DNA from: Bathymodiolus brooksi
Lineage: Eukaryota; Mollusca; Bivalvia; Mytilida; Modiolidae
Length of the DNA stretch: 64,000 nt
Assembly (NCBI GenBank): GCA_963680875.1
Contig: OY804590.1
Location: 22,754,640 to 22,818,639 of the forward strand
Reading direction: 5' to 3'
Each line of letters starts with the position of its first letter. Position 1 is the stretch's first letter. A model generated the notes under the pieces. That model was not told the DNA's origin, searched no databases, and saw only the letters and a list, made by a program, of their open reading frames with translations. Both the position numbers and the translations under genes were made by a program. This document shows positions 61,346 through 64,000 of this stretch, piece by piece.

Positions 61346-61747
61346 TAAACCTAACCCTAGCTGAACGCATCTGAATAACATTGATTCCAAATCTATTTAT
61401 AAGACGCAAACCCTCTATATCAATGCTATCACATCTCATCTTCAGAAAACTAATCGGTATTAAATCTGTTAGAAGTATCAGTTGTTGGCCTCGTGAGTAA
61501 TGGTCTTTAATAAGAAAATGTTCCCCCTTATTAGCTGGAGATTAGTTAACGTAATCACTATTTGGTCATTCTGTTGGATTCTCTATGTGTTTGTTCATTT
61601 TTGTGATAGTGTGTAGTTTTCTTGAGTGGAAACGAACATGTGTATAATTTTGTATTGTTTGTTTATATCTTAGTTGCTGCTGGAGATCAGCGGTAATAAT
61701 CTAATTACAACGGTTAAATCCCACCACATTTGTGTGCCTGTGTTACT

Positions 61748-61795
61748 AAAAACGTAGATATATAACTTAGTGTACACGACCCGTTAGCTAGTCTG
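61748..61795 (-). repeat. fourth fragment of the hammerhead-bearing repeat
   Basis: Shares the aaaacgtagatat end and GUCGUG but has lost GAAA and CUGAUGA. Confidence 0.45.
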
Positions 61796-61983
61796 AACCT
61801 GAATTTCCATGGTTGCCATGGTTTTTTAGTATTCAATGATAGTTGTTTGTTTTATTGATATTAACGAATTATTAACAATTTCTTTTCATGATATCGTCAC
61901 TGTTGGCAATATATCATATGCACGTTCCCTATTTAATTCTAAATCATACCTTTTAAGGATGTTTTTCTCTTACAGAGGGTAAC

Positions 61984-62304
61984 ATGCTCCTATTCAATAC
62001 CAAAGCCACGGAAAAGACAACGAATTTTCAGTATAATTTCTTAAAATTTGTAGATCCTTGTAACAAAAATCTGAGGACAATTTTACAGCAAATAAAATAT
62101 CCAGAGGTTGTTGCCCAATTCATGACGGATCACTGGGTTAATAACAAGAATATTACGACGGGTGTACCTTCAAACTTATCATGCTTATTCAAATCGATGT
62201 TGACATGTTGTGTTGACATTGATATTCATATTAAATTGAAATCAATATATAACAAAAATATGCCCTCGCACAAAGGAATATCATTCAAATTAATAAAGCA
62301 ATGA
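61984..62304 (+). CDS. unrecognised 106-codon ORF upstream of the sulfotransferase locus
   Basis: No family recognised. It is preceded by a pyrimidine-rich TCTCTTACAG that would serve as a splice acceptor, so it could be an exon, or chance in an AT-rich region. It contains PEVVAQFMTDHWVNNKN and several Cys residues near the end. Confidence 0.25.
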   Translation: MLLFNTKATEKTTNFQYNFLKFVDPCNKNLRTILQQIKYPEVVAQFMTDHWVNNKNITTGVPSNLSCLFKSMLTCCVDIDIHIKLKSIYNKNMPSHKGISFKLIKQ

Positions 62305-62337
62305 TGTGTCTTTAATAGAACATGAATATGCATTTGA

Positions 62338-62931
62338 TTGGCTCTAATTGAATATGAATATGCATTAGAATCTCATTTGAAATTTAAAAAATCAATGGAT
62401 CGGCAAGCAAACCATTACTTTTTTCTTTGGCTACAGTGTTACGTCAATATGAAATCTATGTTTGTAAGTATTATACTCATATCAACATGTTTAATAATGC
62501 TTGAAATTATGCCCATGATTCATACTGATCAACAGTTTAAACGTTCAACGATAAATCGACCGATTAAGCTTTCCACGAATTGTCAACAGAATAAGCGTTC
62601 CCCGAATGATCAACAGTTTAAACGTTCAACGAATGATCAACAGTTTAAACGTTCAATGATCAATCAAACATCAAAGTCCGTGCTTCATTTGATTGTTCCT
62701 GTTCGTGGACAACACAAACTTTATGAACGATTTATGACGAATTTGATAAAACATAAACGACCTGAATGGGATATCCGTGTATTTGTGATAAATCAAGTTG
62801 ATGCGGGAGTTTTTCGAGCAGGATGGCATTACAATATTGGCATCTTGAAGTCATTTTCAGAAGGAAAACCACTACTGAAATTTGTGTTGCGTCTAAATGC
62901 TTTCAGCACCACAACAATGGCGTCTATTTAA
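62338..62931 (+). CDS. beta-1,4-galactosyltransferase-like N-terminal ORF (partial)
   Basis: 197-residue ORF. The likely start is the Met before KSMFVSIILISTCLIMLEIM, a type-II signal anchor typical of Golgi enzymes; the earlier Met at 62338 is also possible. A low-complexity stem carries repeats of DQQFKRS(T/M). Next come LHLIVPVRGQHKLYERFMTN, RPEWDIRVFVINQVDAGVF and HYNIGI, which fit the N-terminal Rossmann part of beta-4-galactosyltransferases (VIIPYR...YVIEQ...FNRAKLLNVGF type). The metal-binding DVD segment is absent and the frame closes at 62931, overlapping the next ORF by 35 nt. It may be a broken gene, or one needing a frame change into the next ORF. Confidence 0.65.
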   Translation: MALIEYEYALESHLKFKKSMDRQANHYFFLWLQCYVNMKSMFVSIILISTCLIMLEIMPMIHTDQQFKRSTINRPIKLSTNCQQNKRSPNDQQFKRSTNDQQFKRSMINQTSKSVLHLIVPVRGQHKLYERFMTNLIKHKRPEWDIRVFVINQVDAGVFRAGWHYNIGILKSFSEGKPLLKFVLRLNAFSTTTMASI

Positions 62932-63928
62932 TGGCTACACTAATACGAGGACAATATTTGGTGACGTACTTGACAATATGAAACTTCGTTTTCAGAGTAA
63001 CGTGCTACTGCGGAAGAATCGAATAAGACAATTATCTGTTCCGAATGATACATGTACATGTAAGTATATGGAAAATTCTGTTCATAGAAACAATACGAAT
63101 ATTTCTATCAAGGATTCACATAATTATGTTAAATGGCGAAAAGATGGACTTAATAGTATAACATATCATATACATAACGAATATGTTGATAAATTCGGTG
63201 CAAAGTGGATCGAGGTCTCTGAAAAGCCATATTTGTCTAATGATGAATTACAACAACTTTCAATGACATTTATGTATAGTCCAATAGTTGTGGCAAAATA
63301 CAAGTTAATTTTTTTCTACAATGAAAAGTCAGGATGCTCGTATTGGAAACGATTGCTACAATACATACAGAATATAACCAATACTAATCAAATCCACTCA
63401 CCAGCTTCAAACAGACTAAGCTATCTGAGATATTTTAACTCGCAAACAATTGCCTCTATGATGTATGACAAATCGTGGATCAAAGCTGCATTTGTGCGAG
63501 AACCAAGGGAGAGAATCCTGTCTGCTTATTTAAACAAAGTTGTAGATGAGAATGCATTAATCGAATTTTGTAATGAGTATTCAAAGACATTTGCTGGTTT
63601 CTTAAAAGTAATAAAAACGTGTCACAATATACACTGGAATTCACAAGTTCGCGCACCTGTTCATTTCTATAAAAATATGATTATTGGTAAAATGGAACAT
63701 ATCTTTGAATTTACAGAACTCTTGTTGAAGAAAATAGGAGCATGGAATAATAAAACAAAATTATGGTTGAATTCAACGAAATTTGCTGACGAGACAAGAT
63801 GGCATGCAACAGATTCAAAGATCAAAATGATGCAGTATTATAATAGGGACCTTGAAGATGAAATATTTAATATTTATAAAAGAGATTACGATGTTTTTAA
63901 CTTTGACAGAACTTATATCTCAAAATAG
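62897..63928 (+). CDS. galactosyltransferase remnant fused to carbohydrate sulfotransferase
   Basis: 343-residue ORF. Residues 3-17 (SAPQQWRLFNGYTN) and 78-92 (RKDGLNSITYHI) resemble the C-terminal part of beta-4-galactosyltransferases (QF..INGFSN; DGLNSL.Y). The WGWGGEDDD acceptor motif is not recognisable. From about 130 the protein is a family-2 carbohydrate sulfotransferase: NEKSGCSYWKRLL (142-154) is the PAPS 5'-phosphosulfate site, AFVREPRERILSAY (198-211) the 3'-phosphate site, then IGKMEH near 263-268 and a terminal KRDYDVFNF. Such enzymes transfer sulfate from PAPS to glycans in the Golgi. A polyadenylation signal AATAAA lies at 63955. The sulfotransferase part looks intact; whether the galactosyltransferase part works is doubtful. 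The ATG at 62897 directly follows an in-frame stop. Confidence 0.75.
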   Translation: MLSAPQQWRLFNGYTNTRTIFGDVLDNMKLRFQSNVLLRKNRIRQLSVPNDTCTCKYMENSVHRNNTNISIKDSHNYVKWRKDGLNSITYHIHNEYVDKFGAKWIEVSEKPYLSNDELQQLSMTFMYSPIVVAKYKLIFFYNEKSGCSYWKRLLQYIQNITNTNQIHSPASNRLSYLRYFNSQTIASMMYDKSWIKAAFVREPRERILSAYLNKVVDENALIEFCNEYSKTFAGFLKVIKTCHNIHWNSQVRAPVHFYKNMIIGKMEHIFEFTELLLKKIGAWNNKTKLWLNSTKFADETRWHATDSKIKMMQYYNRDLEDEIFNIYKRDYDVFNFDRTYISK

Positions 63929-63954
63929 AACTACAGCTTAATGTGTGAGTTACA

Positions 63955-63960
63955 AATAAA
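63955..63960 (+). promoter_or_regulatory. polyadenylation signal AATAAA
   Basis: Canonical hexamer 27 bases after the sulfotransferase stop codon. Confidence 0.6.
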
Positions 63961-64000
63961 CAATATATAATACTATACTGCAAACAAAAGCGTACTGATC

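Overview
The window is animal nuclear DNA: AT-rich, with long introns bounded by GT...AG, dense tRNA-derived SINEs, LINEs, DNA transposons and large minisatellites. The SINE tails (a motif ending in gcgttaaacacca) and the repeat types suggest a mollusc, perhaps a limpet-like gastropod. That placement is inference; only the eukaryotic intron-exon structure is directly visible.

Three host loci can be read. (1) 6018-16703, minus strand: a five-exon monocarboxylate-transporter-like gene (SLC16/MCT family, major facilitator superfamily). All splice phases agree, but exon 2 lacks one base and so carries a frameshift. (2) 31790-58646, minus strand: a complete 15-exon ATAD3 gene, the mitochondrial inner-membrane AAA+ ATPase. 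Every exon joins in phase to give 597 residues. (3) About 62338-63928, plus strand: a type-II membrane leader and beta-1,4-galactosyltransferase N-terminal segment, followed in another frame by an ORF that begins with galactosyltransferase C-terminal remnants and continues into an apparently intact carbohydrate sulfotransferase domain. This is a chimeric glycan-modifying locus.

Between and inside these genes the DNA is almost all repeats. 1-6000 holds SINEs, a 30-bp minisatellite and Penelope-like debris. 6780-9095 is a dead LINE inside an MCT intron. 9620-10460 and 20611-21127 are fragments of one YIDD-type reverse transcriptase. 10756-10822 and 15171-15235 hold hammerhead-ribozyme-like motifs on the minus strand, the kind reported in Penelope-like elements. 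21540-24510 is a better preserved CR1/Jockey-type LINE with another LINE 3' end nested in it. 25122-28417 is a 54-bp satellite that looks like an amplified piece of the adjacent tRNA-SINE.

The ATAD3 introns are unusually loaded. They carry a 4.8-kb array of a 47-bp unit, a 34-bp minisatellite, a hAT element that split a SINE with a perfect 8-bp target duplication, a TIR element ending about 28 bases from a splice donor, a foldback element enclosing a RecQ-like helicase fragment, and a 77-bp tandem duplication of the exon 13 start with its splice acceptor.

No CRISPR array, operon or bacterial gene is present. The strongest candidates for something undescribed are the galactosyltransferase-sulfotransferase chimera, the SINE-to-satellite conversion, and the hammerhead-like motifs.
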